Positions 1-11,289 of a DNA stretch of 64,000 bases are shown here, piece after piece. The DNA comes from Variovorax boronicumulans (GTDB lineage Bacteria > Pseudomonadota > Gammaproteobacteria > Burkholderiales > Burkholderiaceae_C), in assembly GCF_007677875.1 (NCBI RefSeq), contig NZ_VEDO01000007.1, positions 248,001-312,000 on the forward strand, read 5' to 3'. The notes below the pieces were generated by a model. It did not search any database, was not told the DNA's origin, and saw only the letters and a list, made by a program, of their open reading frames with translations. The translations under genes and the position numbers were made by a program. Every line of letters begins with the position of its first letter. The first letter of the stretch is position 1.

Positions 1-593
<593 letters not shown>

Positions 594-640
594 GGCACGG
601 CGTAAGATTTTTGCTTGCAACAGTAAGAATCGAGGTCGCC

Positions 641-965
641 GTGAAGATCACCAGCAAGGGCCACGTTTGGGCCGGCTGGTCGATCGACCACCTGGCACGG
701 CTGGCCGACGCAGCCGCCGTCGTCATCAACCCGCCGGTCCTGGCCGAACGGAGCCCCCCCTTCGCGTGCCGTCGAGCTGCAAGCCACGCTGGCAGGCCCT
801 CCGCGCATACGGCGCGATGCCGGGCCAGCGGATGGCCGGGCGCGCTCTGCCCTGCCTGAGTTCTGCATCGGCGCCCACGCCACGGTCGCCGGTTTGCGTC
901 TGCTCACGCGCGATGCCGGGCGTTACTGCCACGACTTGCCTCGGCCTGACATCATTGGTCCCTGA
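641..965 (+). pseudogene. Decayed AbrB-antitoxin/PIN-toxin (VapBC-like) locus: deletion fusion plus frameshift
   Basis: A GTG at 641 behind GAGG opens like an AbrB/SpoVT-type antitoxin (M-K-I-T-S-K-G), but after about seven codons the sequence switches to PIN-domain toxin text (VWAGWSIDHL...VVINPPVLAE). The rest of the antitoxin and the toxin N-terminus with its first catalytic Asp are missing, as expected for an internal deletion. A run of seven C at 754-760 then shifts the frame; removing one C restores continuity into the PIN C-terminus (LPEFCIGAHATV, LRLLTRDAGRY, DIIGP) ending with TGA at 963-965. Seen: the two family signatures and the two frames. Inferred: that this is an inactivated toxin-antitoxin pair. 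No other gene is seen in 594-986. Confidence 0.72.
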
Positions 966-986
966 TCCGCTTCACGTTTTCCTGCA

Positions 987-2420
987 ATGCCCCTGAACTA
1001 CATCGCCAACGCCTTCGTCCCATCCTCGTCCGGCCGCACCATCCCGATGATCGACCCGTCCGACGGCCAGCCCTTCGACGAGATCCAGCGCAGCAATGCG
1101 CAGGACATCGATGCCGCGGTGCGTGCCGCACGCCAGTGCTACGACGGCGTCTGGTCCAAACTGTCGGCCGCCGAGCGCAGCCGGCTGCTGATGCGGCTGG
1201 CCGAGAAGATCGCCGAGCATGGCGAGCAACTCGCGGCGCTCGAGCAGCGCGATTGCGGCAAGCCGACCAGGCAGGCGCGCGCCGACGCCATCGCGCTGGT
1301 GCGCTATTTCGAGTTCTATGCCGGTGCCTGCGACAAGCTGCACGGCGAGACGATCCCCTACCAGAACGGCTACAGCGTCTTCACCTGGCGTGAGCCGCAC
1401 GGCGTGACCGGGCACATCGTGCCCTGGAACTACCCCATGCAGATCTTCGGCCGCTGCGTGGGCGGCGCGCTGGCGGCGGGCAACGTCTGCGTGGTCAAAC
1501 CCTCGGAGGACGCCTGTTTGTCGCTGCTGCGCGTGGCCGAACTGGCGGCCGAGGCCGGCTTTCCGGCCGGCGCCATCAACATCGTGACCGGCTACGGCCA
1601 CGAGGTGGGCGACGCGCTGGCGCGCCATCCCGGCATCGACCACCTCAGCTTCACGGGCAGTCCCAAGGTCGGCACGCTGATCCAGCAAGCGGCCGCCGAG
1701 CGGCACTGCCCGGTCACGCTGGAACTGGGCGGCAAGAGCCCGCAGATCGTGTTCGCCGATGCCGATCTGGACCAGGCGATCCCGGCCATCGTCAACGCCA
1801 TCGTGCAAAACGCGGGGCAGACCTGCTCTGCCGGCTCGCGCCTGCTCGTCGAGCAATCGATCTACGAGCCCTTGCTCGAACGCCTGGCCACGGCCTTTGA
1901 AGGCCTGCGCGTCGGTCCGGCCGCGATGGACCTGGACGTGGGCCCGCTGATCCGTGCCACGCAGCAGCAGCGCGTGTGGGACTTTCTGTCCGACGCCCAT
2001 TCGGCCGACATCCCGGTCGTGGCCCAGGGCCGCGTCGTCGAGGAAGCGCCAGAGACCGGCTATTACCAGGCGCCCACGCTGCTGCGCGACGTGCCCGTGC
2101 AGCACCGGCTGGCGCAGGAAGAGGTCTTCGGCCCGGTGCTGGCCTCCATGGCCTTCCGCGACGAAGAGCATGCTCTCGAACTGGCCAATGCCACCCAGTT
2201 CGGCCTCGTGGCCGGCGTCTGGACGCGCGATGGCGCGCGCCAGTTCCGCATGGCACGCGGAGTGCGCAGCGGCCAGGTGTTCATCAACAACTACGGTGCC
2301 GGCGGCGGCGTCGAGCTGCCATTCGGCGGCGTAAAAAGCTCGGGCCATGGCCGCGAAAAGGGTTTCGAGGCGCTCTACGGCTTCACCGTTCTGAAGACCG
2401 TGGCCGTGCGCCACGGCTGA
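987..2420 (+). CDS. NAD(P)-dependent aldehyde dehydrogenase family protein
   Basis: A 477-residue ALDH-superfamily enzyme that oxidises an aldehyde to its acid through a thioester on the active-site cysteine. The general-base Glu246 lies in LELGGKSP and the nucleophile Cys280 in GQTCSAGSR; the cofactor-domain PWNYP and FTGSPKVG motifs and the C-terminal FGGVKSSGHGREKG motif are all present. It resembles betaine-aldehyde and gamma-aminobutyraldehyde-type dehydrogenases, but substrate cannot be read from sequence. It stands alone between a decayed toxin locus and moaA, so context does not help. The start ATG at 987 gives a family-typical length. Confidence 0.88.
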   Translation: MPLNYIANAFVPSSSGRTIPMIDPSDGQPFDEIQRSNAQDIDAAVRAARQCYDGVWSKLSAAERSRLLMRLAEKIAEHGEQLAALEQRDCGKPTRQARADAIALVRYFEFYAGACDKLHGETIPYQNGYSVFTWREPHGVTGHIVPWNYPMQIFGRCVGGALAAGNVCVVKPSEDACLSLLRVAELAAEAGFPAGAINIVTGYGHEVGDALARHPGIDHLSFTGSPKVGTLIQQAAAERHCPVTLELGGKSPQIVFADADLDQAIPAIVNAIVQNAGQTCSAGSRLLVEQSIYEPLLERLATAFEGLRVGPAAMDLDVGPLIRATQQQRVWDFLSDAHSADIPVVAQGRVVEEAPETGYYQAPTLLRDVPVQHRLAQEEVFGPVLASMAFRDEEHALELANATQFGLVAGVWTRDGARQFRMARGVRSGQVFINNYGAGGGVELPFGGVKSSGHGREKGFEALYGFTVLKTVAVRHG

Positions 2421-2579
2421 AGCGGCGCAAGCCAGGGCCGTGTCCAGCAGCATCATGAGCCCGAACCCGGGGTAGCGCCCTTTGCGTTGACCACGTGCTC
2501 GGACACTCAGATGCCAACGACTTGCAAACCATTGTCCACACGCGGCTCACTCCCCGGCACGCTGCTGCACAATCCCGCG

Positions 2580-3683
2580 ATGGTCCGCCGCGTCATCCCC
2601 ATCGTTGCCCACAGCGCGCCCCTGACCGTGCCGATGCATGCCATGGACCAGGCACCCGGCCCGCTGCGCGACCAGCTGCAGCGCCCGCTGCGTGACCTGC
2701 GCATCAGCGTGACCGACCGCTGCAACTTCCGCTGCAGCTACTGCATGCCCAAGGAAGTCTTCGGCAAGGACTACCCCTACCTGCCCCACAGCGCGCTGCT
2801 GAGCTTCGAGGAGATCACCCGGCTGGCCCGGCTGTTCGTGGCCCAGGGCGTGCGCAAGATCCGCCTGACCGGCGGCGAGCCGCTGCTGCGCAAGAACATC
2901 GAGGTGCTGGTGGCGCAACTGGCCGCGCTGCGCACGCCGGACGGCGCGCCGCTGGATCTGACGCTCACGACCAACGGCTCCTTGCTGGCGCGCAAGGCCG
3001 CGAGCCTCAAGGCGGCCGGGCTGAACCGCGTGACCGTGAGCCTGGACGGTCTGGACGACACGGTGTTCCGGCGCATGAACGACGTCGACTTCCCGGTCGC
3101 CGACGTGCTGCGCGGCATCGAGGCCGCCGAGCAGGCAGGGCTCGGGCCCATCAAGGTCAACATGGTCGTCAAGCGCGGCACGAACGAGCAGGAGATCGTG
3201 CCCATGGCCCGGCATTTCCGAGGCACGGGCGTGGTGCTGCGCTTCATCGAGTACATGGATGTCGGCGCCACCAATGGCTGGCGCATGGACGAGGTGCTGC
3301 CCTCGGCCGAGGTCGTGCAGCGCCTGTCGGCCGAGTTGCAGCTCGTGGCGCTGGAGCCCTCTGCGCCCGGCGAGACGGCAGAGCGCTGGGGCTATGCCGA
3401 CGGCAGCGGCGAGATCGGCGTGATCAGCAGCGTCACCCAGGCCTTCTGCCACGATTGCAACCGGGCCCGGCTGTCGACCGAGGGGCAGGTGTACCTGTGC
3501 CTGTTCGCGAGCCGCGGACACGACCTGCGTGGCCTGCTGCGCGGCGGCGCTTCGGATCCAGAAATCACGCAGGCCATCGCCGGCATCTGGCAGCAGCGCA
3601 GCGACCGCTATTCGCAGTTGCGCGGCGCCGGCATGCTGGCACCGCGCGAGAAACGCATCGAGATGAGCTACATCGGCGGCTGA
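2580..3683 (+). CDS. moaA: GTP 3',8-cyclase (molybdenum cofactor biosynthesis protein A)
   Basis: Radical SAM enzyme for the first step of molybdopterin synthesis, converting GTP to 3',8-cyclo-dihydro-GTP. The N-terminal cluster motif is C48-x3-C52-x2-C55 (CNFRCSYC); the second 4Fe-4S cluster uses C290, C293 and C307 (CHDCNRARL...YLC); the C-terminus ends in the GG motif needed for activity. The frame is open from a TTG at 2487, but the ATG at 2580 gives MVRRVIPIV, which matches the usual start of this family in relatives and gives 367 residues. CACAAT at 2568-2573 ends 6 nt before that ATG, consistent with a leaderless transcript. Converges on purL with 16 bp between stops. Confidence 0.95.
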   Translation: MVRRVIPIVAHSAPLTVPMHAMDQAPGPLRDQLQRPLRDLRISVTDRCNFRCSYCMPKEVFGKDYPYLPHSALLSFEEITRLARLFVAQGVRKIRLTGGEPLLRKNIEVLVAQLAALRTPDGAPLDLTLTTNGSLLARKAASLKAAGLNRVTVSLDGLDDTVFRRMNDVDFPVADVLRGIEAAEQAGLGPIKVNMVVKRGTNEQEIVPMARHFRGTGVVLRFIEYMDVGATNGWRMDEVLPSAEVVQRLSAELQLVALEPSAPGETAERWGYADGSGEIGVISSVTQAFCHDCNRARLSTEGQVYLCLFASRGHDLRGLLRGGASDPEITQAIAGIWQQRSDRYSQLRGAGMLAPREKRIEMSYIGG

Positions 3684-3699
3684 ACCGCCGCCGCCACGC

Positions 3700-6600
3700 T
3701 CACCCCACCCAGCGCCGCGCGTTGTGCCACAGCTCCATCCAGGGGCTCATGGCGCTCTTGTCGCCAGACGTCCAGCTCATCTGGATGTTGCGGAACACAC
3801 GCTCGGGGTGCGGCATCATGGCCGTGAAGCGGCCGTCCGCCGTGGTCACGGCCGTGAGGCCGCCCGGGCTGCCGTTGGGGTTGAACGGGTAGGCCTCGGT
3901 CGCTTGGCCATGGTGGTCGGTGAAGCGCATGGCCGCGATGGCCGTGGCCGCATTGCCGCGCCGCGAGAAGTTCGCAAAACCCTCGCCGTGCGCCACCGCG
4001 ATCGGCAGCCGGCTGCCGGCCATGCCCTTGAAGAACAGGCTGGGCGACTCGAGCACCTCCACCTGCGACAGCCGCGCCTCGAAGCGCTCGCTGCGGTTGG
4101 TCGTGAAGCGCGGCCAATCCTGTGCGCCCGGGATGATGTCGGCCAGCTCGGCGAACATCTGGCAGCCGTTGCACACGCCCAGGCCGAAGGTGTCGCCGCG
4201 GCCGAAGAAGGCCTGGAACTGGGCCGACAGGCGTTCGTGGAAAGTGATGGAACGTGCCCAGCCGATGCCCGCGCCCAGCGTGTCGCCGTAGCTGAAGCCA
4301 CCGCAGGCCACAACGCCCTGGAAGTCGGCCAGATCGAAACGGCCGGCCTGCAGGTCGGTCATGTGCACATCGAAGGCCTCGAAGCCGGCCTGCGTGAAGG
4401 CATAGGCCATCTCCACATGGGAGTTGACGCCCTGCTCGCGCAGCACGGCGACCTTGGGCCGGCGCTGCAGCAATGCCGGCGCCACGGCCCGCGTCGGCGT
4501 GAAGCGCAGGGCGACCTGCAGGCCCGGATCGTCGGCCGCGCCAGCGGCCGCATGCTCGGCATCGGCGCCGGCCGGGTTGTCGCGTTGCTGGCAGATTTTC
4601 CAGCTCACGCTGTCCCAGACCTGGTGCAGGTCCGACAGCTTGGCGGAGAACACCGACTTGGTGTCGCGCCAGACCTGGACCTCACCCACGCCCACCTCGA
4701 TCGCGCCACCCGCGGGCCGCGTCTTGCCGATGAAGTGGCTCCACTTGGACAGGCCGTGCGCACGCAGCACCTGCATGACCTCGTTGCGCTCGGCCGTGCG
4801 CACCTGCAGCACCACGCCCAGCTCCTCGCTGAACAAGGCCTTGAGCGTCAGCTCTTCGCGGCGTGCCGAAACCTGGGTCGCCCAGTTCTTGGCGTCGCCG
4901 TACTCGGCGCGGCTGTCGCTGATGCCGTCGCCTTCGGTGACCAGGAGGTCCACGTTGAGCGCCACGCCCACGTGGCCGGCGAAGGCCATTTCGCAGACGG
5001 TTGCGAGCAGGCCACCGTCGCTGCGGTCATGGTAGGCCAGGATGCGGCCCTGGGCGCGCAGTGCGTTGACGGCGTTGACCAGGTTCACGAGGTCCTGCGG
5101 CGCGTCCAGGTCAGGCGCGGCATCGCCCACCTGCCCCAGCGTCTGCGCCAGGATGCTGCCGCCCATGCGGTGCTTTCCGCGGCCCAGGTCGATGAGCACC
5201 AGCGTGCTGTCGGCCTCGGTGGCATCGAGTTGCGGCGTCAGCGTGCCGCGCACGTCGGCCAGCGTCGCGAAGGCCGAGACGATCAAGCTCACGGGCGCGC
5301 TGACCTGCTTCTTCTCACCACCGTCCTGCCACTGCGTGCGCATGGACAGCGAATCCTTGCCGACCGGGATCGAGATGCCCAGGGCCGGGCACAGTTCCAT
5401 GCCAACCGCTTTCACCGTTTCGTACAGCGCGGCGTCCTCGCCGGGCTGGCCGCAGGCGGCCATCCAGTTGGCCGACAGCTTCACGCGCGGCAATTCGATG
5501 GGCGCCGCCAGCAGGTTGGTGATGGCTTCACCAACCGCCATGCGACCCGACGCCGGCGCGTCGATGACGGCCAGCGGCGTGCGCTCGCCCATGGACATGG
5601 CCTCGCCCGCGAAGCCGGCGTAGTCGGCCAGCGTCACGGCGCAGTCGGCCACCGGCACCTGCCAGGGGCCGACCATCTGGTCGCGGTGCGACAGGCCGCC
5701 CACGGTGCGGTCACCAATCGTGATCAGGAAGCGCTTGGAGGCCACAGTCGGGTGCGCCAGGACGTCGATCACGGCCTTCTGCAGCTCCACACCGTTCAGG
5801 TCCAGCGGCGCGAACCGGCGCGCCACCGTCTCCACCACGCGGTGCATCTTGGGCGGCTTGCCCAGCAGCACTTCCATGGGCATGTCGACCGGGTTGTCCT
5901 CGGCCGCCAGGACCAGCTGGCGCTCCTCGGTTGCCCGGCCGACCACGGCGAACGGGCAGCGCTCACGTGCGCAGAAGGCCGCGAACCGGTCCAGCGACTC
6001 CGGCGCGATGGCCAGCACATAGCGCTCCTGGCTCTCGTTGCACCAGATTTCCTTGGGCGCCATGCCCGACTCTTCCAGCGGCACGGCCGACAGTTCGAAG
6101 CGCGCGCCGCGGCCCGCGTCGTTGGTCAGTTCCGGGAAGGCGTTGGACAGGCCGCCCGCGCCCACGTCGTGGATGGCCAGGATGGGGTTGTCTGCGCCCT
6201 GCTCCCAGCAACGGTTGATGACTTCCTGCGCCCGGCGCTCGATCTCGGGGTTGCCGCGCTGCACCGAGTCGAAGTCGAGCTCTGCCGCATTGGCGCCCGT
6301 CGCCATGGAACTGGCGGCGCTGCCGCCCATCCCGATGCGCATGCCCGGGCCGCCCAGCTGGATCAGCAGCGCGCCGGCCGGGAATGCGATCTTTTTCGTC
6401 TGCTCGGCCGCGATGGAACCCAGGCCGCCCGCGATCATGATGGGCTTGTGGTAGCCGCGGCGCTGGCTGTCGACGTCGCTCGCCGCGGTCTGCTCGTACT
6501 CGCGGAAGTAGCCCAGGAGGTTGGGCCGGCCGAACTCGTTGTTGAAGGCCGCGCCGCCCAGCGGGCCCTCGGTCATGATCTGCAAGGCGCTGGCGATGTG

Positions 6601-7683
6601 GGCCGGCTTGCCATAGGCCGCATCGGCAGCGTCGGGCCAGAGCTTGGAAACCGTGAAGCCGGTCAGGCCGGCCTTGGGCCGGGAGCCGCGGCCCGTGGCG
6701 CCCTCGTCGCGGATCTCGCCGCCCGCGCCCGTGGACGCGCCCGGGAACGGCGAGATGGCGGTCGGGTGGTTGTGCGTCTCCACCTTCATGAGCACATGGT
6801 GCAGTGCCTGCTGGCCTGCGTAGCCACCGCCCTCGCCTGCCACAAAGCGCTCGACCTCGCCGCCCTCCATGACCGAGGCGTTATCGGCATAGGCGATCAC
6901 GGTGTGCTGCGGCGCGAGCTGGTGGGTGTTGCGGATCATGCCGAACAGGCTCAGCGCCTGGTCCTGGCCGTCGATCGTGAACTTGGCGTTGAAGATCTTG
7001 TGGCGGCAGTGCTCGCTGTTGGCCTGGGCGAACATCATCAACTCGACGTCGGTCGGGTTGCGGCCAAGTTTGGTGAAGGCATCGAGCAGGTAGTCGATTT
7101 CGTCGCTGGCCAGGGCCAGGCCGAATTCGCGGTTGGCCGACTCCAGCGCCGTGCGGCCGCCGCCCAGCACGTCGACGCGGGCCATGGGCGCGGCCTGCAG
7201 CGTGGCGAACAGGCCTTCGGCCTGCTGGCGGTCGGCCAGCAGGCTTTCCGTCATGCGGTCGTGCAACAGGTCGCCGACGGCCAGCAGTTGCTCTGCGCTC
7301 AACTGCGGTTTGCCGCCCAGCAGACCGCCCTTGAGCACCAGCCGGTACTCGGTGATGCGCTCCACGCGGCGCACGGGCAGGCCGCAGTTGTGGGCGATGT
7401 CAGTGGCTTTTGACGCCCAGGGAGAAACCGTGCCCAGGCGCGGCGTGACCACCAGCACCGGGCCGTCGGCCGGACCGGTGTACGGATCGCCATAGTCCAG
7501 CAGCGCGGCCAGGCGCTCGGCGGCGGCGGGGGCCAGAGGCGCGTCGGCCAGCACCAGGTGCACATGGCGCGCCGCCAGGCCCGTGATCTTGTCGTGGACC
7601 GCCTGCAGGCGGGGGAGCAGTTGCTGGACGCGGAAGTCGCTCAGGGCGTTGCCGCCTTCGAGCTGGATCGGGTGCGAGGTCAC
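3700..7683 (-). CDS. purL: Phosphoribosylformylglycinamidine synthase, large single-chain form
   Basis: Fourth step of purine synthesis: FGAR + glutamine + ATP to FGAM. The 1327-residue chain has the full gamma-proteobacterial architecture: PurS-like N-terminal domain, linker helices, two AIRS-type ATP-binding halves ([13 protein letters not shown] and [14 protein letters not shown] motifs in the first) and a C-terminal glutaminase with Cys1171 in GVCNGCQ and the PHPERVFRN motif. The frame stays open up to 7860 and would overlap map, but the GTG at 7683 gives [17 protein letters not shown], which matches the conserved start of the family. Lone gene, divergent from map. Confidence 0.96.
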   Translation of the reverse strand: MTSHPIQLEGGNALSDFRVQQLLPRLQAVHDKITGLAARHVHLVLADAPLAPAAAERLAALLDYGDPYTGPADGPVLVVTPRLGTVSPWASKATDIAHNCGLPVRRVERITEYRLVLKGGLLGGKPQLSAEQLLAVGDLLHDRMTESLLADRQQAEGLFATLQAAPMARVDVLGGGRTALESANREFGLALASDEIDYLLDAFTKLGRNPTDVELMMFAQANSEHCRHKIFNAKFTIDGQDQALSLFGMIRNTHQLAPQHTVIAYADNASVMEGGEVERFVAGEGGGYAGQQALHHVLMKVETHNHPTAISPFPGASTGAGGEIRDEGATGRGSRPKAGLTGFTVSKLWPDAADAAYGKPAHIASALQIMTEGPLGGAAFNNEFGRPNLLGYFREYEQTAASDVDSQRRGYHKPIMIAGGLGSIAAEQTKKIAFPAGALLIQLGGPGMRIGMGGSAASSMATGANAAELDFDSVQRGNPEIERRAQEVINRCWEQGADNPILAIHDVGAGGLSNAFPELTNDAGRGARFELSAVPLEESGMAPKEIWCNESQERYVLAIAPESLDRFAAFCARERCPFAVVGRATEERQLVLAAEDNPVDMPMEVLLGKPPKMHRVVETVARRFAPLDLNGVELQKAVIDVLAHPTVASKRFLITIGDRTVGGLSHRDQMVGPWQVPVADCAVTLADYAGFAGEAMSMGERTPLAVIDAPASGRMAVGEAITNLLAAPIELPRVKLSANWMAACGQPGEDAALYETVKAVGMELCPALGISIPVGKDSLSMRTQWQDGGEKKQVSAPVSLIVSAFATLADVRGTLTPQLDATEADSTLVLIDLGRGKHRMGGSILAQTLGQVGDAAPDLDAPQDLVNLVNAVNALRAQGRILAYHDRSDGGLLATVCEMAFAGHVGVALNVDLLVTEGDGISDSRAEYGDAKNWATQVSARREELTLKALFSEELGVVLQVRTAERNEVMQVLRAHGLSKWSHFIGKTRPAGGAIEVGVGEVQVWRDTKSVFSAKLSDLHQVWDSVSWKICQQRDNPAGADAEHAAAGAADDPGLQVALRFTPTRAVAPALLQRRPKVAVLREQGVNSHVEMAYAFTQAGFEAFDVHMTDLQAGRFDLADFQGVVACGGFSYGDTLGAGIGWARSITFHERLSAQFQAFFGRGDTFGLGVCNGCQMFAELADIIPGAQDWPRFTTNRSERFEARLSQVEVLESPSLFFKGMAGSRLPIAVAHGEGFANFSRRGNAATAIAAMRFTDHHGQATEAYPFNPNGSPGGLTAVTTADGRFTAMMPHPERVFRNIQMSWTSGDKSAMSPWMELWHNARRWVG

Positions 7684-7819
7684 GTTGTGGCGGCCTGTGG
7701 GTGGTGGGCGGGCGGGCCGGGCAAGCGCTGACTGGGCTTGGTGGTCCGCCTGGGGCGGGAAAGCCCGCAATTTTAGCGGCGCCGGACAATGGAAAACCCG
7801 AGTGGGATAATTCGGCGCC
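7684..7819. promoter_or_regulatory. Divergent purL/map promoter region
   Basis: 136 bp between purL and map. On the plus strand GATAAT at 7806-7811 is preceded, at 17 bp, by CGGACA (7783-7788, four of six -35 matches) and followed after 8 nt by the map ATG, so the transcript would begin at or very near the start codon. On the minus strand a TAAAAT hexamer at about 7771-7776 could serve purL. A short GCGGG-AAAG-CCCGC hairpin (about 7756-7769) would lie in the purL leader. Inferred from sequence only. Confidence 0.5.
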
Positions 7820-8653
7820 ATGAGCATCACCATCAAAGACGCCGCCGGGATCGCGGGCATGCGCGAAGCCTGCCGTCTGGCGTCCGAAGTCCTCGACTAC
7901 CTGACGCCGCACATCGCGGCCGGCGTCACCACCAAGGAAATCGACCGGCTCGCCCACGACTACATGGTCAACGTGCAGGGCACGCGTTCGGCCACGGTGG
8001 GTTACCAGCCGCCCGGGTACCCGCCCTACCCGGCCGCGCTGTGCACCTCGCTGAACCACGTGGTCTGCCACGGGATTCCGAACGAGAAGCCGCTCAAGAA
8101 GGGCGACATCATGAACGTCGATGTCACCGTGATCACCAAAGACGGCTGGTACGGCGACAACAGCCGCATGTACATCATCGGCGAAGGCTCGATCGCTGCG
8201 CGCCGGCTGGTGCAGGTCACGTACGAGGCCATGTGGCACGGCATCGTCAAGGTCAAGCCCGGCGCGCGCCTGGGCGACATCGGCCACGCCATCCAGAAGT
8301 TCGCCGAAGGCCAGGGCTACTCGGTGGTGCGCGAGTTTTGCGGCCACGGCATCGGCCAGCGCTTCCACGAAGAGCCGCAGGTGCTGCACTATGGCCGCCC
8401 CGGCACCATGGAGGTTCTGGAGCCCGGCATGACCTTCACGATCGAACCGATGATCAACGCCGGCCGGCGCGAGATCAAAGACGGCCCCGAGAAGGACGGC
8501 TGGACCATCGTGACCAAGGACCATTCGTTGTCGGCGCAGTGGGAGCACACCGTGCTCGTCACCGAAACCGGCTACGAGGTGCTGACCCTGTCGGCCGGCA
8601 GCCTCGCGCCGCCGGCCTTCGTGCAGCCCCAACCGAGCACCGCCACCGCTTGA
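7820..8653 (+). CDS. map: Methionine aminopeptidase, type I
   Basis: Removes the N-terminal methionine from nascent proteins after deformylation. The 277-residue protein has the pita-bread fold signatures: the metal-ligand stretch [18 protein letters not shown], the His in [13 protein letters not shown], the Glu in FTIEPM and the last Glu in [11 protein letters not shown]. The length is close to that of E. coli Map (264) with a short C-terminal tail. Start ATG at 7820 sits 8 nt after GATAAT. Its stop overlaps the TTG start of glnD (TTGA), which suggests translational coupling. Confidence 0.96.
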   Translation: MSITIKDAAGIAGMREACRLASEVLDYLTPHIAAGVTTKEIDRLAHDYMVNVQGTRSATVGYQPPGYPPYPAALCTSLNHVVCHGIPNEKPLKKGDIMNVDVTVITKDGWYGDNSRMYIIGEGSIAARRLVQVTYEAMWHGIVKVKPGARLGDIGHAIQKFAEGQGYSVVREFCGHGIGQRFHEEPQVLHYGRPGTMEVLEPGMTFTIEPMINAGRREIKDGPEKDGWTIVTKDHSLSAQWEHTVLVTETGYEVLTLSAGSLAPPAFVQPQPSTATA

Positions 8654-11274
8654 GCAGCCTGCCCGCCCCCTGCGGTGCCGCACCGGCGGTTGATCTGCCG
8701 ACCCTGCGCGCCCGCTACCAGCAGCGCAAGAACGCGCTGCTGCAAACGCTGCGCGACTGCGGCGCCAGTACGCGCCATCTGCATGGGGTGCTGCTGCAGC
8801 TGGGGCGGCTGGCCGACGAGACCCTGTGCCAGCTCTGGCAGCGTGCCGACATGCCGGCCTCCTGTGCGCTGCTGGCCGTGGGCGGCTTCGGCCGCGGCGA
8901 GCTGTTCCCGCATTCCGACGTCGACGTGCTGATGCTGCTGCCGGAGGCCGAGTCGCCCGAGCAGGATGCCGGCCTCAAGGCCCGGATCGAAGGGTTCATC
9001 GGCAGCTGTTGGGACACGGGCCTGGAGATTGGCTCCTCGGTGCGCAACATCCGCGAATGCCTGGCTGAGGCCGAGAAGGACGTGACGGTGCAGACCTCGC
9101 TGCTGGAAGCCCGGCCGATCGCCGGCCATGCGGGCCTGTTCACACTGTTCAGCAACCAGTTCCGCAAGGCCCTCGATCCGCAGGCCTTCCTGGTCGCCAA
9201 GACGCTGGAGATGCGCCAGCGCCACAACAAGTTCGACAACACGCCCTATGCGCTGGAGCCCAACTGCAAGGAGTCGCCAGGCGGACTGCGTGACCTGCAG
9301 CTGATCCTGTGGATCACCAAGGCCGCCGGCCTGGGCAGCAGCTGGGACGAGCTGGCCCGCACCGGCCTGGCCACGCCGCACGAGGCGCGCCAGATCAAGC
9401 GCAACGAGGCGCTGTTGAGCCTGATCCGCGCACGCCTGCACCTGATCGCCGGCCGGCGTGAAGACCGCCTGGTGTTCGACCTGCAGACCGCGGTGGCCGA
9501 ATCCTTCGGCTGGCGCAACGACAACGCAGTGCGCGCCAGCGAGCAGCTGATGCGCCACTACTACTGGGCCGCCAAGGCGGTCACCCAGCTCAACCAGGTC
9601 CTGTTGCTCAACATCGAGGAGCGGCTGAACCCCACCACACACGCGCTGCGGCCGATCAACGAACGCTTCTTCGAGAAGGCCGGCATGATCGAGGTCGCCA
9701 GCGACGACCTGTACCACCGCAACCCGCACGCCATCCTCGAGACCTTTCTGCTGTACGAGAGCACGGTCGGCATCCGCGGCCTGTCGGCGCGCACGCTGCG
9801 CGCGCTGTACAACGCGCGCTCGCTGATGACGGCGCGCTTTCGCAACGACCCCGTCAACCGCGAGACCTTCCGCCGCATCCTGATGCAGCCGGCCGGCATC
9901 ACGCACGCCATCCGGCTCATGAACCAGACCTCGGTGCTGGGCCGCTACCTGTGGGTGTTCCGCAAGATCGTGGGGCAAATGCAGCACGACCTGTTCCATG
10001 TGTACACCGTGGACCAGCACATCCTGATGGTGCTGCGCAACGTGCGGCGCTTCTTCATGGCCGAGCATGCACACGAGTACCCGTTCTGCTCGCAGTTGGC
10101 GGCCGGCTGGGACAAGCCCTGGATCCTGTACATCGCCGCGCTGTTCCACGACATCGCCAAGGGCCGCGGCGGCGACCATTCAGAGTTGGGCGCGCGCGAC
10201 GTGCGGCGCTTTTGCCTGCAGCACGGCATCGGCCGGCAGGACAGCAAGCTCATCGAGTTCCTGGTCGAGGAACACCTCACGCTGTCGCGCGTGGCGCAGA
10301 AGGCCGACCTGTCGGACCCCGACGTGATCGCGGCGTTCGCCAAACGCGTGGGCAACGAACGCTACCTCACGGCCCTGTACCTTCTGACGGTGGCCGATAT
10401 CCGCGGCACCTCGCCCAAGGTCTGGAACGCCTGGAAAGGCAAGTTGCTCGAAGACCTGTACCGCTACACGCTGCGCGTACTGGGCGGCCGCGCGCCCGAC
10501 CCGGATGCCGAGATCGAGGCGCGCAAGCGCGAGGCGCTCACGCAACTGGCGCTGCATGCCGAACCCTTCGAATCGCACAAGCAGCTGTGGTCCACGCTGG
10601 ACGTGAGCTACTTCATGCGCCACGAGGCCGGCGACATCGCCTGGCATGCACGGCAGATCGCCCGCCACTTGGGCCCTGAGGGCCTGGATCCGGACCAGCC
10701 GGCGCTGGTGCGCGCACGCCGCTCGCCCGTCGGCGAAGGGCTGCAGGTGATGGTCTACACGGCCGACCGGGCCGACCTGTTCGCGCGCATCTGCGGCTAC
10801 TTCGACCACGCGGGCTTTTCCATCGTCGACGCCAAGGTGCACACGGCCAAGAACGGCTATGCGCTGGACACCTTCCAGGTCGTCACCTCCATGCTGCCCG
10901 AGCACTACCAGGAGCTCATGCACATGGTGGAGGCTGACCTGGCCCAGGCCCTGGCCGCGGCGGGGCCGCTGCCCACGCCGGGCCGCGGCCGCGTGTCGCG
11001 CCGCGTCAAGAGCTTCCCGATCGCCCCGCGCGTGGATCTGCAGCCCGACGAAAAGGCCCAGCGCTGGCTGCTGTCGATCTCGGCCAGCGACCGGCCCGGC
11101 CTGCTCTATCTCGTGGCCCGCGTGCTGGCACGCAACGAGATCAGCGTGCAACTGGCCAAGATCTCCACGCTGGGCGAGCGCGTGGAAGACACCTTCCTGG
11201 TCCACGGCCCGGCGCTGCAGCAGAACCGGCTGCAGATCGCCGTGGAAACCGAGCTGCTAGAAGCGCTGGCCTGA
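8650..11274 (+). CDS. glnD: Bifunctional uridylyltransferase/uridylyl-removing enzyme (PII sensor)
   Basis: Senses glutamine and adds or removes UMP on PII proteins, controlling nitrogen assimilation. Domain order over 874 residues: nucleotidyltransferase with [19 protein letters not shown] from about residue 78; HD phosphohydrolase domain with H500-D501 in [14 protein letters not shown]; two ACT domains from about residues 695 and 804 for glutamine binding. The frame runs open far upstream inside map, but homology starts only here. The TTG at 8650 overlaps the map stop (TTGA) and is the only good start codon before the conserved region; length agrees with E. coli GlnD (890). Confidence 0.94.
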   Translation: MSSLPAPCGAAPAVDLPTLRARYQQRKNALLQTLRDCGASTRHLHGVLLQLGRLADETLCQLWQRADMPASCALLAVGGFGRGELFPHSDVDVLMLLPEAESPEQDAGLKARIEGFIGSCWDTGLEIGSSVRNIRECLAEAEKDVTVQTSLLEARPIAGHAGLFTLFSNQFRKALDPQAFLVAKTLEMRQRHNKFDNTPYALEPNCKESPGGLRDLQLILWITKAAGLGSSWDELARTGLATPHEARQIKRNEALLSLIRARLHLIAGRREDRLVFDLQTAVAESFGWRNDNAVRASEQLMRHYYWAAKAVTQLNQVLLLNIEERLNPTTHALRPINERFFEKAGMIEVASDDLYHRNPHAILETFLLYESTVGIRGLSARTLRALYNARSLMTARFRNDPVNRETFRRILMQPAGITHAIRLMNQTSVLGRYLWVFRKIVGQMQHDLFHVYTVDQHILMVLRNVRRFFMAEHAHEYPFCSQLAAGWDKPWILYIAALFHDIAKGRGGDHSELGARDVRRFCLQHGIGRQDSKLIEFLVEEHLTLSRVAQKADLSDPDVIAAFAKRVGNERYLTALYLLTVADIRGTSPKVWNAWKGKLLEDLYRYTLRVLGGRAPDPDAEIEARKREALTQLALHAEPFESHKQLWSTLDVSYFMRHEAGDIAWHARQIARHLGPEGLDPDQPALVRARRSPVGEGLQVMVYTADRADLFARICGYFDHAGFSIVDAKVHTAKNGYALDTFQVVTSMLPEHYQELMHMVEADLAQALAAAGPLPTPGRGRVSRRVKSFPIAPRVDLQPDEKAQRWLLSISASDRPGLLYLVARVLARNEISVQLAKISTLGERVEDTFLVHGPALQQNRLQIAVETELLEALA

Positions 11275-11289
11275 AGGCCGAGATCCAGG

